Position numbers and translations under genes: made by a program | Origin: Desmodesmus armatus | Taxonomy: Eukaryota; Chlorophyta; Chlorophyceae; Sphaeropleales; Scenedesmaceae | NCBI GenBank assembly: GCA_007449985.2 | Contig: VIIQ02000035.1 | Coordinates: 1 to 64,000, forward strand | Direction: 5' to 3' | Length of the DNA stretch: 64,000 nucleotides | The notes under the pieces: model-generated | Told to the model about the DNA's origin: nothing | Databases searched by the model: none | The model's input: only the letters and a program-made list of their open reading frames with translations | In this document: in pieces, positions 13,479 through 25,035 of the stretch | How the letters are laid out: every line of letters starts with the position of its first letter | Position numbering within the stretch: position 1 is the first letter of the stretch

Positions 13479-14981
13479 CTACAGCGCTATACTTGCCAGC
13501 TGGAGGACTCCCCTGGTGCCGGGCCGTTCTTGACGTGACGCGCACAGCTCCTTACTCAGCCCCTCGCTCGCCACCCGCAAGCTGTTCAGGTGCTGCAGCG
13601 AAGTGAGCTGCAGCACACCCAAGTCTGTAACACTGCTGGGCTGCACAATCATCAATGAAGACAGCCCCGTCAATGCTGCCAGCACATGGCAGCACCACTC
13701 ATCCCCCACATGGCTGATGCTGAGTTCTGTTAGGCTAGAGAGCTGCTGAAGAGCTGCAGAGCTGTCTACTGCATGCAGATGTTGCCGCGGGCCGTGCAAG
13801 GCGAGGGACCGCAGCCCAGCACAGCGCGCAAGGCCCTCCAAGCCATCAGCACTCACGGGTGCCTCACAGTAGGACAGCTGTACGTGGGTAAGCTGGGTCA
13901 GCTGCCGCCCGCCCCTTGCAGGGAACACCCACTGCCACGCTGCTGCTGGCATGCTGAGTGCCGAGAGCCGCAGGCTCTGCAGCTTGCTGCTTGCTGTCAG
14001 TGCTGAATAGGCGCTACTGGGTGAAGTCACTGCATGTGGCAGTGCTGCATGTAGCTCTAGCTCGGTCAGGCTCTGCAGCTGTGCCAGCAGGGACAGGAAG
14101 GATGCAGCGCCTTCTGCTGCACCTTCAACGGGCGTCAACTTCAGCTGCAGAGACTCTAGGGCTGTGAGGGGCGCTAGAACCTCAGCCTCTATGCCGTTGC
14201 AGGCATGCAGCTGCAAGGAGCGCAGCTCCGTCAAGCTGGCTATTGGGCTGGTGCTGCTGCTGGGGCTGTGCGCTTTGAGGGTGAAGTGTGCACCCTCAAG
14301 CCAAAGGCCTGTTAGGTGCTGCAGGCAGCTGAGCGGCCCTAGTGCTGCAGGGGTGGTGTCTGCACCCAGGCGCTCGAGCTGCAGGTGTTGTAGGCTGGTG
14401 AGGGCGCCTAGATGCGCTAGCGCTGCATCTGATAGGCCACACACAATCTGCAGGTGGGTAAGCTGCAGGAGATGCAGCAGTAGGGAGCTGGGTAGGGCAG
14501 CGTACTGCAAGGAAGGCTCCTGCAGCTCACTGAGCACAAGCTGCTTTAGATCTGTCAGCACAGATAGTGCAGTTAGCTGCTGAGAGCCGCTCAGGACTGT
14601 AACACGCAGGAGTGCTAGGTACGTGAGGCCCGTTGCTGCATGCAGGAGGCCTGGGAAGCTGCCACGGGGAGTCAGCTGAACCTTGAAGCTGTCGAGGGCC
14701 AGGTACTGTAGATGCGGACATGGGAGCGCTGCGATTGGCATGCTGTGGCCTCCATGCAGCTCGAGTCCTGTAAGCTGGTGGGGAGTGTGAAGCCATGCCA
14801 ACACACCCTGAAGCTTGTACAATGTTGCTGAGGCAGTTGTGATGACTATGTGCTGTGTCGCTGCTGCAGCTGCTTGCTGCCAGGTTGTGCAGACGAGAGC
14901 AGCAGCTGTCATGCGATCGTGGAGATTGAGCTGCAGCATGATCTGCTGGAGGGCACACTCGGGCAGCACAGACCAAACCAT
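13479..14981 (-). CDS. F-box/leucine-rich-repeat protein, single exon
   Basis: One uninterrupted frame encodes about 500 residues from ATG 14981. The start was chosen because the F-box begins immediately after it; an upstream GTG at 15035 is in frame, but its extra residues look unrelated to the fold. The N-terminal ~40 residues fit an F-box (VLPECALQQIML, then DRMTAAALVCTTWQQ), the module that binds SKP1 in SCF ubiquitin ligases. The rest is 14 or more irregular leucine-rich repeats, for example LTSLQHLQLERLGAD and LTGLWLEGAHFTLK, spaced about 24-30 residues apart. By family, it would be a substrate receptor in protein ubiquitination; the substrate is unknown. It is the only intronless gene in a window of intron-rich genes, which could reflect retroposition. 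It converges on SMC6. An F-box-less LRR function is possible because the F-box match is divergent. Confidence 0.75.
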   Translation of the reverse strand: MVWSVLPECALQQIMLQLNLHDRMTAAALVCTTWQQAAAAATQHIVITTASATLYKLQGVLAWLHTPHQLTGLELHGGHSMPIAALPCPHLQYLALDSFKVQLTPRGSFPGLLHAATGLTYLALLRVTVLSGSQQLTALSVLTDLKQLVLSELQEPSLQYAALPSSLLLHLLQLTHLQIVCGLSDAALAHLGALTSLQHLQLERLGADTTPAALGPLSCLQHLTGLWLEGAHFTLKAHSPSSSTSPIASLTELRSLQLHACNGIEAEVLAPLTALESLQLKLTPVEGAAEGAASFLSLLAQLQSLTELELHAALPHAVTSPSSAYSALTASSKLQSLRLSALSMPAAAWQWVFPARGGRQLTQLTHVQLSYCEAPVSADGLEGLARCAGLRSLALHGPRQHLHAVDSSAALQQLSSLTELSISHVGDEWCCHVLAALTGLSSLMIVQPSSVTDLGVLQLTSLQHLNSLRVASEGLSKELCASRQERPGTRGVLQLASIAL

Positions 14982-15450
14982 CCTGGACAGCAGTCCTGAT
15001 CCTTGTCGGAAGGTTTCGAAACCGTTCACACGCACTCAAGGTCTCGGCATCCTCATACTGTTACGTTAATTGACACATATGAAATCCACGAATCACCCAA
15101 TGCAAGCTTTAAGCCGGCAGCTCGTGGCCAGGCTGGGCTGTAGCACTGCAAGACCAGGGCAGTAGCAGTCAAACCAGGAAAGCTGTCAACCAACAGTGAC
15201 AATCTGGGGAACCAACCCCAAATCACACGGGGTATATACATGTATCTTTGTGTTGTTTATGCCACCAGCGGTGCTCAGGCAACTGCTGCGCTGCGGTTGG
15301 ACCAAATGCACTTGCACCCACACCACAGACCGCCTGCCGAGCATTCCAGTCCTTAGCAATAACGTCAAAGCACATACCACACAACAAACCCAGACTGGCA
15401 ACCCATCAACGGAGACACATACATCTTTTCTACCACATACTGTCTACTTA
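14982..15450. other. F-box gene upstream region and 3' flank of the next gene
   Basis: This is 469 bp between two minus-strand genes. It presumably contains the F-box gene promoter and the downstream gene's 3' UTR. No coding segment or structured RNA is visible. Confidence 0.5.
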
Positions 15451-16110
15451 TCATTCCAAGGTCTGCCACGCATCATCCACCAGCTGCTTGGTCCTCTGCT
15501 TATTGTCCTCATGCAATATGTCCCGCACCAGCTCCTTTGCTGCATCTGGGACCAGCTGCATGTGCTCAGCAGATGTCAGCTGCGGCTGAGACTGCTGATC
15601 GGACATTGCAGCGTCAGGCAGCTGCTGCTTCGGGCTGCCGTCACTACTGCTGGAACCATCAATGTTGCTGTCATTGGCAGACTGTGGAGGCTGCTGGATG
15701 ACAGCAGTGGCGGCAGCTTGCTGGGTGGTCCTTAGTTGCTTCTCCTCCAGCTGCTGCTGCAGTCGTGCCGCAAGGCGCTGCTCGGCAGCGTAGGCAGGCT
15801 GGTATATAGCCTGGCAGTTTTGGCCATGTGCCCCCTCCACACCTGCAGGAGACGAAACAGCAATACTATGGCTGGACCCCTGTGGATGCGTACAACGCAT
15901 ACCTGACTCTTTGTACATTGTTCATGTGGAATCACTGCAGTTGCATTCATTTTGTGCTGCCTGCGGCCAAGGTTCACCATGACAGGGCTGGCTAAATGGA
16001 ACTGGCGTTGTTTGAAGCCTGCTCACCAGTTGCATAGAAGCCGCCCTGTGAGCAGCCAGACCAGGGCAAGAACGCCAAAGCCAGGCCGGCTGCTACATCT
16101 GCTGGCAGGG
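15451..16110 (-). CDS. Small unknown protein, 5' end not resolved
   Basis: I do not recognise this gene. Two exons are supported. The last exon, 15451-15842, ends DDAWQTLE-stop. The preceding exon has a GTGAGC donor just below 16027 and extends to about 16110. The join is in phase and reads GGFYATGVEGAHGQNCQ. The upstream exon encodes a hydrophobic stretch (AAGLALAFLPWSGC) that could be a signal or membrane segment. The C-terminal exon is Gln/Ala-rich and probably helical (AEQRLAARLQQQLEEKQLR), then low-complexity, then a charged end (KELVRDILHEDNKQR). The 5' exon or start codon was not found. It is arranged head to head with the Ala-rich plastid-type gene at 16573, so the two may share a promoter region. 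A plastid or mitochondrial membrane protein is a guess from the hydrophobic segment only. Confidence 0.5.
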
Positions 16111-16572
16111 CCTTACAGCAGTGTCCGTGCCCCCTGCTGGAGGTGTGCCTGGTGACCCTCAGGCGGTGCACTGTTTGGCAGCGCGTCAGGTGTTTGAGGT
16201 GTTGCTGTGCTGGCTGGAGAGGCATGCTGCCTGCAGAAAGGTTGATTGAGTGAAAAATGACACTTCTGCCCAGTCCCTCAAAGAAATTTACAACTCTGCC
16301 CAATACCCTGCACACAGTCACTAAGCCCTAGAAGATCACACTGGCGAAGCGTCCAACAGACGCTTCGTCATTTGCGCATCTGATCCGAAATAATTGCGTC
16401 AAGTCGCGGCACCTACAGGCAACGAGCTGGCAGGACAGGCTGGCAAAGCATCTACATCTTTCACACAGCTGGTGCAGCTGGTCGTCGATCGATCGACAAC
16501 AGTTTTGTCTTGATTTTGTCTCAAGGCGCTGCACAGCCCGTTTCTGATCGTGGAGCCTAGGTCCCATAGACG
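16111..16572. promoter_or_regulatory. Divergent intergenic region
   Basis: About 460 bp separate the left-pointing small gene from the right-pointing Ala-rich gene. It probably holds both promoters and perhaps an unrecognised first exon of the small gene. An imperfect inverted match (gcgaagcgtccaacagacgcttcgtc) lies at about 16346-16371. No clear TATA box was found. Confidence 0.4.
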
Positions 16573-18803
16573 ATGCTGTCAGCAAAGTCTTGCCGCTTGG
16601 CAAGGCCCCTCTCAGGCCGTCCAGCTCACAGCTGTCTGATCAGGCAATCAAACTTGATCTCAGCCCCTCAGGCATGCCGACCCCTGCTTGTGCAAAGGGC
16701 AGTAGGGGAAGGACAGGGCAGCAGCAGGGTGGGTGACACTCAGGCTAGTGTGGTGAGTTCAGCAGCTTTCAAGAGCCTCGAGATAGTGTGAACCATGCCA
16801 AAGCGCTGAGTTTGATGCTTGTGCGAATCCGTGGTCTTGCTCTGACTCTGCTTTGATGATTCTGCCCAGGCACCTGTGCTGGCTGTGGAATATAAGGAGC
16901 ACGTGGCAATCAGGATCGCCAAGGTACGGACAGGCTTCAGCACAAGCGTTTTTTGCGTGATAAATGATGGCTTACTTGGACGCGCACCCAATGCACATGC
17001 ATAGCGCTGTCAAGCCTGAGCAATTGCACTTCTGTGCTGCCTTCTTGCTGTGGGAGGTTTTGAAATGTGGCATCACTGCATCGATGTGTCCTGCCAGCTG
17101 GTGCATAGCAACCAGCGCATGTCCTGTGCATGTCCTGTGCTGACCCTGCAGATGGCGCTGCTGGTGCCTGTGCTGATGAGTGTGGTCTGGACAGGCCCTG
17201 CGCATGCCGCCAAGAAGCCCCGACAGGTGCGTCCAACATGCATGTTGGGTATTGTACGACTTGCCTGGTGTCAGGCACGTGGAGCATGCATGCACTCTGA
17301 AGGGATCTGCTCTGTTCGCATGATGATGCAGTGATCTTGTTGGTTTGGCACCATGACTGTATCCACAGTTTTGCTGTGCTGACACCCAGTATGTGTCTCT
17401 CTCCCCAGCACCTTTCAGTATGGGTTTGTGACAGCTCGTCGCTGCTTGCAGCAGCGACCAGTGCCAGCAGTGCACCTGTACCTCCTGCACACTGTGACGA
17501 AGCGTGTCTCTGTCTTGGACGGCGGTGCTGCTGCTGGTGTTTCACAGGCTGCAGCCGCCCAGGTGGTGCAGGAGACCGCACCCGCCACTGCCACCCCCCT
17601 GGAGCAGCTGCAGGCACAATTCCAGAGCATGTGGCAGCAGGTGACACACAGGCAAGTTTTCCGCTTCAACCTAGCCCTAGCAGATTATTAGCAAATTGCT
17701 GCCTTGACCCCCTGCTGCCACCATCCCGGGCTGTCTTTCAGTCAGGTTGCCATCACCTGCAAGGTTCAGGCTTTGTTGGACCCTCTCACACACCCTTACA
17801 TCCACACAAGTGTATTTGATCAACTATTACAATGTGTCTTCCCGCCGTGTGTGCATGCAGGGGCAGCAAGGCAGCTGAAGAGGTCAACCAGCAGGCACAA
17901 GCCCTCTCAGCTGATTATGAGTCAGGCACTCTGCAGCAGAAGCTGGCAGCAGAGCTGGAGAAGCCCCAGGTCAGGAACGGCCTGGCAGCAGTTGCAGTGC
18001 TGTTCCTTGTCATGGTTGCTTTCGGCAACTCAGGAAAGTCCAAGAAGGAAGACAGCACCACTGACAGCACCAGCACCACCAGCGCAAGCAGCAGCGCAAC
18101 TGAAGGAGCCAGCAAGGCGAGTGACAGCAACAGCAGCAGCGGGAGCACCCCCACTGGTGGCAGCAGCACCAGCAGCAAGGCTGCTGGACCTACAGTTCCC
18201 AGCAGCAACGGCGTCGCCAGCAGCAACGGCCGCACGGCAGCCGGCCTGGCAGCTGCTGCTACTGCTGCTAAGGAAGCGCCATCCGCAGCACCAGCCGCAG
18301 CTGCAAAGGGCACTGCTGCTGCTGCAGCCGGCCTGGCAGCGGCTGCCAACGCTGCTAAGGATGCGCCATCCGCAACACCCGCAGCAGCTGCTAAGGGCAC
18401 TGCCGCTGCTGCAGCTGGCCTGGCAGCTGCTGCCAGCGCTGCTAAGGATGCACCAACCGCAACACCAGCTGCCGCTCCTGCAACTTCCAAGGCGCCTGCA
18501 GCACCTGCAGCAGCACCAGCTAGGCCCCGCAGCCCCCAGGAGCTGCTGAAAGCTGTCAAAGAGTCAGCAGATAAGGTCAACGCAGCAGCAGCAGCAACCG
18601 CAAACGAGGTCTCGGCCTCTGCAGCAGCTGCCGCGGCTGCTGCTAAGCAAGCTGAGGCGTTTGCAGCCAAGGCGCAGGCGTCCGTGGCTGCTGCTGCTGC
18701 TCAGACAGAGGCCCAGAGGGCGCCCTCTCCCCCGAAGATCGTGAAGGCTGAGCTCCCAGCCACCAGCAAGCTCACTGGCAAAGCAGCAACACCAGCTGCT
18801 GCC

Positions 18804-18862
<59 letters not shown>

Positions 18863-19940
18863 TCCTAGGGCTGCTTCCCCAGCGAGCAGCAGCAGCAGCA
18901 ACAGCGGCAGGTCCTCGCCTCCAGCATTGGGCAAGCTCCCAAACAAGGGAGCTGCAACCCCGGCTCTGGCTGTGCTGGGTGCTGGTGCTGTAATCCTGGA
19001 TTTGATGTCTCCCTTCGCCAATTTGGCGGTGTCTAGCCTGACAGGCAGGAACAATGGGGCGCGTAAGAGCAGCAGCAGCAGTGGTGTTGCAGCAGCTGCT
19101 CCAGCTAGCAGTGCTGCACCAGCTAGGGCCAGTGGTGCTGCAGCATCTGTCAAGGCAACCAGTACTGCCAAGGAGGACAGCAGCAGCAGGTGGGTGCTTG
19201 GCTGATGGGCATGCAGACTTGGCATGCGTCATGAACATGGTGGCATCAAGGGTGCATGGTAGCATGTGGCACAGTGATTATAGGAAGGAGGACAGCAGCA
19301 GCAGCAGGTGGGTGCTTGGTTCAGTCAGTGGGGGCCATGCAGGCTTGGTATGCGTCATGGGACAGGGTACCATGGATCATGAGAGCTGTAGTGTGGAGGC
19401 ATGTCAGGGCATCACCGACTATGGTTGGAGGGCATGCAGGCTTGGTGTGGATCATGGGACAGGGTTACTTGTGTCATGAGGACTGCAGTGTGGTGACATG
19501 TCAAGGCATGACTGGCTGTGCTGAGTGTTTGTACAGCACAGTTGAGCCACCCAAGCGCAGCTTGTGCAAGCCAGCTGCAACCTGCGGGGGTTGACGAAGC
19601 ATTGTTCAGTGTGCTGGGTGTCCCTGTCTTGGTTACATGCGTGCAATGACCTCTGCCATCCCAACCTGTTGCTGTGTATCTGTGCGCTTGCTGCATCCTT
19701 CTGACTGTGCGCAGAGCAGCCCCAGCAGCAGCGGCAGCAGCGACACCAGCAGCAGCAGCTGAGGAGAAAGAGGAGCAGCAGCAGGTGCCAGGGCCCCGCC
19801 CGGCCTCACGGCTGGAGCAGGCAGCAGCTGCTGCTGTTGCAGAGAATGCTGCCAGCACTCCTCGTAAGACACTGATTGAACTGCCGGTGGTGTCACTGGA
19901 TGAGCTGGAGAGGGCAGTGGGTGCTTCAATGAAGAAGTGA
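16573..19940 (+). CDS. Ala-rich, probably thylakoid-targeted protein (698 aa), function unknown
   Basis: Six exons close in frame at 2097 nt: 16573-16752, 16870-16923, 17152-17226, 17419-17651, 17861-19189, 19715-19940. The N-terminus (MLSAKSCRLARPLSG) is basic and Ser/Ala-rich like a chloroplast transit peptide. Exon 3 then gives a hydrophobic core ending in AHA (ALLVPVLMSVVWTGPAHA), the pattern of a thylakoid-lumen signal with an AxA cleavage site. A Gln-rich helix follows (TPLEQLQAQFQSMWQQ), then a membrane segment (GLAAVAVLFLVMVAF). After it come about 380 residues of low-complexity Ala/Ser/Thr/Pro, including a poly-Ala run coded by (GCA)n. A second hydrophobic stretch is VLGAGAVILDLMSPF, and the protein ends in a compact charged tail (IELPVVSLDELERAVGASMKK). 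The exon 4 donor is read as GC (AG|GCAAGT at 17652), because only that keeps phase with exon 5. The function is not recognised. Confidence 0.65.
18803..18863 (+). repeat. (GCA)n tract coding poly-alanine
   Basis: An almost pure GCA/AGC trinucleotide run inside exon 5 of the Ala-rich gene encodes about 20 consecutive alanines. It is a likely length polymorphism and a replication-slippage site. Confidence 0.9.
19160..19510 (+). repeat. Exon-end/intron tandem duplication, with a possible 24-nt mini-exon
   Basis: The end of exon 5 of the Ala-rich gene (aaggaggacagcagcagcag|gtgggt) recurs at 19284-19307, with a tag acceptor before it and the same gtgggt donor after it. The copy is 24 nt and both ends are phase 2, so inclusion would add eight residues (about KEDSSSSR) without breaking the frame. 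Two further degenerate copies of the downstream intron sequence follow, up to about 19510. Confidence 0.7.
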
Positions 19941-21857
19941 AGCTGTTCACAGCGCGGCACAGCACGGCACAGCATGGGATGAGGAGGGGTTGGATGATGG
20001 GGTGGTTGTGGGATGTGGGATGGGGGTGGTTGCAAGGCAATGGAAGTGGCAGCAGGAGGGTACACAGCCTGTTGGTGAGGTTTGCAGTGGCATGCAGCGT
20101 GGGGTGGGGCAGGTGTATGGTGCTGCTGTCTGGTGCTGAAGAGCAGGTGTATGGGCTTCATAAGTTTGGCTAAGCATGGGTCATGGTGCTACATGGTTGA
20201 CAGATCGGCATTTGTGAGCCCATGACATGTTACTGCACCAGTGTCGTTGAGCTTTTGTGCCGTTTCGTTGCGGTGAGGCTGGAAGGGCTGCCGTCGGCAT
20301 TTGGTGCATGTGTTTGAATGTGTTGTTGCAGCGTTGTGCTGGCGGTGTTCAGTGGGCACATATGCAGCTGCATGGTCCATGGAGGCCATGAACAATGCAG
20401 GCGTTCATGGTCGCTGCTTGTTGTGACGCATGTGAGAGTGGATCGTGCCTTTTGATGTGCCGTCTGCCACAGCAGGGTGCAGCGGCCACCTGAGAGTGGG
20501 CCCCAGCACGGGCATTGGGTGTGGTTGAAGGTGTTGTGTCCTGCAGGATGTGTGCATAGGTCCCATGGGCCAGGAGTTGCAGCAGGATTGACTTGGATGG
20601 TTGGGTCAGGGGTGGTAGCAGGGCTCCTGCTGCCGCCAATTACTTTGGCTTGGATGCTCATGACCCACATAACCTGCAGGATTTTGTCTCTGTTGTGTGT
20701 CTGTTGAGCCTGGTCAGCTCTCAGCACTTATGCCGCTGGCTGGGGTGTGCTCTTGTTGGTTCCAAAGGGACTATCAGGACCTGCAGTGTTGTTGTGTCAT
20801 GTCCTGCGTATGTGTGTGGTGTGTGGCATGAGTGCTTGGCAGTGACGGCTGTTGGCAGCGGTGTTCGCAGCTCTGTCAATTGGCCCCGTTGGTTGCTGGC
20901 ATGTGCTGGATGCAGGCCAGTTGCGGGCTGCGTGCATGCAACCAATACTGGGACCGATGTGCCCCCTTGCATGCAGCTTGCACATTTCCAGCATGGGCAA
21001 GGTTGGCAGTGCGAGAGTGTGAGGGCGCTGGGGATTCACTGCTCGTACATGTACCTGGCGTGGATGCAGGTGCCTGCCTGTATGGCAAGCATGCGGCAAC
21101 GGTTGTTCATGCTGGCGCTGACTGTGTGAGAGTGTGAGGCAGCAAGCAGCAAAGGCCACCCACGTTCATTTACACATGTGGTGTGGCCTTGTCCTGCGGC
21201 AAACACACGTTTTTGTACACACAGGGAAAGGGTCCTGCTTTTGAGGGATCAGCTGTGCTGTTGGTTTGCATGCAGCATGGGCTACATGAGGTGGCTGTGC
21301 AAGCTTGGGTCATCGCAGTATCGTCGTATGGCTGCTTGTTACTCGCTCTCCTTTGCAGCTGCAGGGTTGGTCACAAGCAGCGCCCCCATTCAACTGCTTG
21401 GCAGTTGCCTTCATCAATCCCGCCATCAATCCTGCAGAGTGTGTTGTGTGCATGGACCTTTCACTATGCACAGTCTCATCAGTTGTGCAAGTCCAACATC
21501 AACATTGTGCAGCGTCGGGTGGTAATGTTGTGAGCAGCTTTCATTTATGACGCATGTGGTGAGCATATGGTGTGGTGCTGAGGCTTCATGGGAGAGTGCT
21601 GGAGTGAAATCATGATTGCCAGCATGGCTGGGATTGGAAGGAGTGATGTACACTGGCAGCAGCATGACTATGACTGTCTGGATGTCAGCAGCAGCACTAT
21701 TGCTGTGACAAAGTTGAGGTCATAGGTGTCACAGTATGTGTCATACATAGTGATGTGACCTTACTGTTGTGTGCCTTGCTTATGCAGTACACCATGGATG
21801 TAACAAAGCGTGAATGGCAATGCATGCAATGGTGCGCAACCCTGAAGGTGCCAGTAA
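19941..21857. other. Gene-poor intergenic region
   Basis: 1.9 kb downstream of the Ala-rich gene. It is GT/TGCA-rich with many short frames, none of which match a family or show coding periodicity to the eye. The left side begins with the gene's 3' UTR. Nothing else is supported. Confidence 0.5.
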
Positions 21858-22256
21858 GTGAAAGATTACACGTGCGTACGCGTGTAATTTGCGGGATTTG
21901 TGTAAGAGCTTTGGGGCGAAAGTCAAACGCTAAGACCTATACCCACACGGAATCTCGAACGGGAGGCCCTAAGGGCCTGGGCAGGCAACAGACCGATACC
22001 GTTTGTTGCCTACTGCATCTGTCGCTCCGTCAGTGCAGTCTTTGCTATCACTTTCTTTTACCCGCCCTTACCCACCCATTTGGGGTTCACGGTTAGTGTG
22101 CAGCCTGCCTACAAGCACCAGAAGTCTCTCCGGGACCACTTGGAGATACAGTCTCTGGCACACTCAACTGAAGACCTTTTACCCACACGGAATGACCGTT
22201 TGTTGCCTACTGCATCTGTCGCTCCGTCAGTGCAGTCTTTGCTATCACTTTCTTTT
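21858..22256 (+). repeat. Left terminal repeat of the retroelement (A, partial B, A fragment)
   Basis: 21858-22083 matches 25383-25610 nearly base for base. About 97 bp of block B follow, up to 22180. An internal A fragment then restarts at 22181 and runs to 22256, so this end has been rearranged by a secondary duplication or deletion. Confidence 0.85.
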
Positions 22257-22260
22257 TTGC

Positions 22261-23660
22261 CCGTGATCGTTTCACTGTGGCCCAGCAAAGCGGCAACAAG
22301 CAGGCTGAGGCCAAGGCCCACGCCAAGGCTACAGCCGAGTCGATCCATCTGGGCTCATAAGCTCAACACTCGATCTGCAGCAGCTACTGCAGGCGCTCCT
22401 GCTTCCAAGAAGCAGGAGTCCCATGCCGCTCACTCCTAAGGAGCTGGAGCCTTACAAGCAACATGCATAAGCAACCGTTGCAGTATAGCAAGGCTGCTCG
22501 CGCCCGGAGCCCCTCTCTGCAAAGGATTGGCTTCGATATCACAGCAAGCAGGCGTTCACCCCTGCATACAGCAGCTGTTAAGGCGCTAATCGATGAATCG
22601 AGAATGCCTCATTTCTGAAAGCAAACTTTCGGATCTCTGAGGGCATCGTCCTCACTCGCCAGTGGCACCGGTTTGCTGCTGTTCACGCAGATCATCATGC
22701 TGCACCGCACATATGCAGGCTTCATCACAGCTTGGTACACCCAGTCTTTCAGACAGCGCCCCATACCATCATGCCGACAGCATACTGTGATAGCAGCTGT
22801 TGCACAGCTGTGAACTGGGGGTCCCAGCAAACAGCAGTGAACCCCAGTGCCCTTCAATCACAGAGGAGATTCCCTGGTGTTTAACCTGCAGCGGTGCATG
22901 CATTTACCAGATTGATCTTCTCTAAACTCTTTACACCCGATCCACTCACACTGTCAAACACGTCCATGTTCCTGCCTACCTGCCCTGCCACTGCCCTCTG
23001 CCTACCACTTCACTCCCTCCCTCGCTGCATCCTCCCCCTGCTACAGGTGCGGAGGATATTCAGACTAGGAGGGAGCACTGGCAGTGGCGGCGGCAGCAGC
23101 AGCAATGGACCCCCCCCCCCCCACCACCCCTAGCCTGCATGCTCAACCCACCTACCAATGGTTTGCAACCCTTGCGACACCCTTCGGGTCGTCAGCAGGT
23201 CCACCCTCAACCGCCCCCTTGTGGGGTTGGACAACTGTGACCCATCCGTTGAAAGGCCTCTAGGCACTTTTGACGGTCGACACGTCTCATGCCCTTCCCT
23301 CGGAAGTTTAGGCCCATGTCCGGACATACATTGCTAAGCGATGGAGTCCATGGTCGAGGCGTGGGGTTGTGCAAGTGCCCTCGTCAAGCTTGCAGTTTGT
23401 ATCGAGCTGGCACATAAAGGGACTGGAAGACGGCATACAAGTTGTTCATCCAGTCCAAGGGGGTGCATGCAAAGGGTTTGAACGGCATGGCGATTGGGGA
23501 GCTTCTAGGGGTTGCCAAAACCCATGAGCTTCCTCTTGCCATCAAAGTACAAGAACCGCAACGGGAGCTTGTCCGCGCTGACAAGTACTATCTTGTAACA
23601 GCTAAGTGGGGACAGACAATGGGTGAGGAAGGCATTATATAGGTTGGACTCCTTAACCTT
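22261..23660 (+). pseudogene. Gag-like remnants of the retroelement
   Basis: Short open segments in changing frames are broken by stops. One reads ARDRFTVAQQSGNKQAEAK at about 22259-22360. Another is FRISEGIVLTRQWHRFAAVH at about 22625-22685. A third at 23424-23642 includes DWKTAYKLFIQSKGVHAKG and ADKYYLVTAKWGQTMGEE. Position after the left repeat and the charged helical character suggest gag, but no zinc knuckle is seen. The assignment rests mainly on context. Confidence 0.35.
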
Positions 23661-24099
23661 CATCCTCATTTATTGTGGGAACATCCCCACTGTTGATGCC
23701 ATCATGCTGGGTTGTGCTTGGGGCAAGGCGAGTGTGATGCGCAACAAAGCAGCAATCACCGTTGATACCAATCAGCCTTGTGCATGTTCAGGGTGACGTG
23801 GTGCTGACTGTCGACATGTTCACGCACTAGGGGTGCTCAACTGGAGCCATGGGCCAGCTTGATTGGGTTGGGATCCCGTCAACGGGACATCCGCCTCCCC
23901 TCCCTATACCTATGACATGCCAAACCACCGCTCAGCGGTGGGACATACTGCTCAGCTGGGTGCTCACCTTGATGATGCAGCACGGTTTGGGCATGTTCAA
24001 AGGTTATGACCCTTCTGTGTGCTGCCGGTAAAGGACTTTGCACACAAACATCATTCCCCAAGAGGTCCGGGTGAAGCCATCAAGCAGCACCCGCAGCCA

Positions 24100-24830
24100 T
24101 CAACCCAAATCACCTCTGGCATCAACCATTTAAAGCACAAAATGGCTTTTTCTACACCCACAATAGAAGGAAACCTCTACCCCTTTTGGGTCAATCTGCC
24201 ATTCTACTTTATCGGCCCCATACTTGATGCGGTCGAGCACGCATGGCGCAAGGCACCCACCTCCACCATGGCAATCAATTCGGTGCCTTACAGGCCGGAA
24301 GCAAGCAGGCACAACAAGTTCCTGGCACTGCGGACGGCATCTCGCGCGCGTGCTTTACACATACTCGGCAGGTTTCAACACACCAACACGCACGTTCATA
24401 GTCCCTAGCCAAGAGACTATTCTCATTCACTCTACGTGCTTAGAGACGAACGAGCTCTTTCCGTTAGGCCACACAAGGTCCTGCTGGCTTCCCCACCGGC
24501 ATGGTCTCACCAAGGGCATGCTGAAACTGCTGTTGTACCACCTACATAACCAACAAAAAAGCCCAGTCCGCTATGAAAGCAAGTGCATACACTTCTCTTG
24601 CGGGACGAGTGTGCCATCCTCCTTCAAGGAGGATCGTAGTATTCAAGGCTTTGATACTACGGCATGGTGCGGTGGTCTGAGATTGCTGCACTCACTCTTT
24701 CCAACATAAACGTCGGGAAGAATGGGCCGACAAGTACTTGAAAGTACATGTTGCACGCTCCAAGTCAGACACGGTCCGTGTGGGGGCCACTGCCTGATAT
24801 TAGGTAACACACACACAACGGCATTGACAT
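24100..24830 (+). pseudogene. Pol-like remnants (post-RNase H segment and tyrosine-recombinase fragment)
   Basis: 24130-24405 reads NLYPFWVNLPFYFIGPILDA followed by a Leu/Ala-rich stretch, a pattern found after the RNase H domain in DIRS-like polyproteins. At about 24715-24790, the frame ADKYLKVHVARSKSDTVRVG resembles the core beta-strand region of retroelement tyrosine recombinases. Several stops and frame changes separate them, so no functional protein is made. Confidence 0.4.
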
Positions 24831-25035
24831 AGCAGGACCTCTGTCGCCACATTCAGGGACGCTCTCAAAGCAACCCTGACTCTCCCCTCTCACCGCCTAG
24901 ACTTGGATGCTATGACATGTAACCCCTCAAAGGGTCAGTGCACACAAGCATTCACCAGGCGCGTACATCACCACCTGACGGCTCTCAAAAGCCAAATCAT
25001 GGATCGGGTGTTCTCTCCTTGGGGAGTCTATTCTT

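Noticed and set aside
17915..19225. Long minus-strand frames (251, 174 and 233 codons) opposite the Ala-rich gene
   Set aside because: Complement of GCA/AGC repeats; the plus-strand model closes in frame across six exons.
20593..21129. Plus-strand frame with PAAANYFGLDAHDPHNL
   Set aside because: No family match, splice sites do not extend it, and base composition equals the flanks.
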